From Leptotrichia wadei (GTDB taxonomy: Bacteria > Fusobacteriota > Fusobacteriia > Fusobacteriales > Leptotrichiaceae), in NCBI RefSeq assembly GCF_007990445.1, contig NZ_AP019841.1:1-64000 (forward strand): a stretch of 64,000 nucleotides of DNA, in the 5' to 3' direction. Positions 63,616-64,000 of this stretch are shown here, piece by piece. Under the pieces are notes generated by a model. It saw nothing but the letters and a program-made list of their open reading frames with translations, was not told where the DNA came from and did not search any database. How positions within the stretch are numbered: the stretch's first letter is position 1; each line of letters begins with the position of its first letter. A program made the translations under genes and the position numbers.

Positions 63616-64000
63616 ATGGATTTTCATGGTGGAAATATTTATAAAATATTCAGGGAAAAAAATATAAAAGAAATACTGGATTACAGTTCAAATATTAATC
63701 CTTACGGAGTGCCTGAGAGCCTAAAGCAGAAGATTATTGAAAATATTGGGATTCTTGAGAGGTATCCTGACCCTGATTATGTGGAATTACGTGAAAAATT
63801 GGCTCATCTGAATAAAGTTGAGCTGGAAAATATTGTGCTGGGAAATGGTGCAACAGAAGCTATATTTTTGTTCATAAAAGTAATAAAGCCCGAAAAAGTG
63901 CTGATTGTGTCGCCTACTTTTGGTGAATATGAAAGGGCAGTAAGAGCGTGCAAAAATTCTGAAAGTCAGAAAATTGAAATTGAATATTTTGAATTAGAAG
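63616..64000 (+). CDS. cobD: Threonine-phosphate decarboxylase, partial
   Basis: At least 128 residues; the gene continues past the window end. The start ATG has AAGGAG before it. The opening HGGNIYKIFREKNIKEILDY then SSNINPYGVP, RYPDPDYVELRE, LGNGATEAIFL and VSPTFGEYERA matches PLP-dependent CobD/HisC enzymes. CobD makes aminopropanol phosphate for the cobalamin lower arm. The HGG-N-x opening and cobQ nearby favour CobD over histidinol-phosphate aminotransferase. The PLP-lysine lies beyond the window. Confidence 0.85.
   Translation, partial: MDFHGGNIYKIFREKNIKEILDYSSNINPYGVPESLKQKIIENIGILERYPDPDYVELREKLAHLNKVELENIVLGNGATEAIFLFIKVIKPEKVLIVSPTFGEYERAVRACKNSESQKIEIEYFELE

Noticed and set aside
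1-64000. tRNA, rRNA or tmRNA genes
   Set aside because: No cloverleaf-like GGTTCRANNCC arm or GC-rich rRNA segment was noticed; a covariance search would be the decisive test.

Overview
The window is AT-rich (poly-A/T runs throughout, strong AT codon bias). It reads as a chromosome segment of a Gram-negative, low-GC fermenter of the Fusobacteriota, most like Leptotrichia. This assignment is by general resemblance of gene content and protein style; no database was searched. The first 2.5 kb hold the replication origin: dnaA sits between two dense clusters of DnaA boxes. Nearly all genes run on the + strand, away from oriC, as expected for a leading-strand arm.

Layout. 0.1-5.1 kb: bipartite oriC, dnaA, an S4-domain protein, recF and a DUF721/DciA-like protein with a zinc ribbon; dnaN is not in its usual place after dnaA. 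5.2-12.8 kb: a secreted spherulin-4-like protein, a TPR protein, a sugar/LPS-kinase-like protein, mnmG, pth and an AAA-ATPase/PD-(D/E)XK protein. 12.8-20.1 kb: an accessory island of small hypothetical genes, orphan polymorphic-toxin tails, likely immunity genes, gene stubs and broken IS ends, with a decayed ~90-bp inverted-repeat element inside it at 14.3 kb and a second copy at its right edge at 20.1 kb. 20.2-24.0 kb: tpx, an ArsR-type metal regulator, a short Lon protease and an exported lysozyme-like protein. 24.3-36.6 kb: a dipeptide/oligopeptide ABC transporter (two permeases, two ATPases, four tandem lipoprotein binding proteins). 36.7-43.3 kb: gmhB, a second kinase-like gene, and a fructan locus (mannose-family PTS IIA, exported GH32 fructanase, IIB, IIC, IID and a small membrane protein). 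44.9-64 kb: pheS, a DUF1963 gene, pheT, an HRDC protein, a two-component system, thiN, an RluA-type pseudouridine synthase with a large insert, a MATE exporter, several small membrane or secreted proteins, and cobalamin genes cobQ and cobD (the last runs off the end).

Mobile and repeated DNA. Three near-identical TnpB-only IS200/IS605-type elements occur at 33.6, 43.3 and 57.4 kb. Each has shared ends and a candidate guide-RNA region at its 3' end. One carries a nonsense codon, one has lost its ATG, and one looks intact and lies against a truncated SDR gene. Two families of dispersed palindromic intergenic elements also stand out. One is a ~80-140-bp leader-like element ending 27-39 bp before four unrelated genes. 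The other is a hairpin element built on a CAAGGGGTC/GACCCCTTG stem, found near several operon boundaries.

How the parts work together: the secreted GH32 enzyme would release fructose from fructans for uptake by the adjacent PTS. The Opp/Dpp system would import peptides using four alternative binding proteins. The toxin-tail/immunity island looks like a store of cassettes from a contact-dependent or secreted polymorphic toxin whose main gene is outside the window. No rRNA, tRNA or CRISPR array was recognised.
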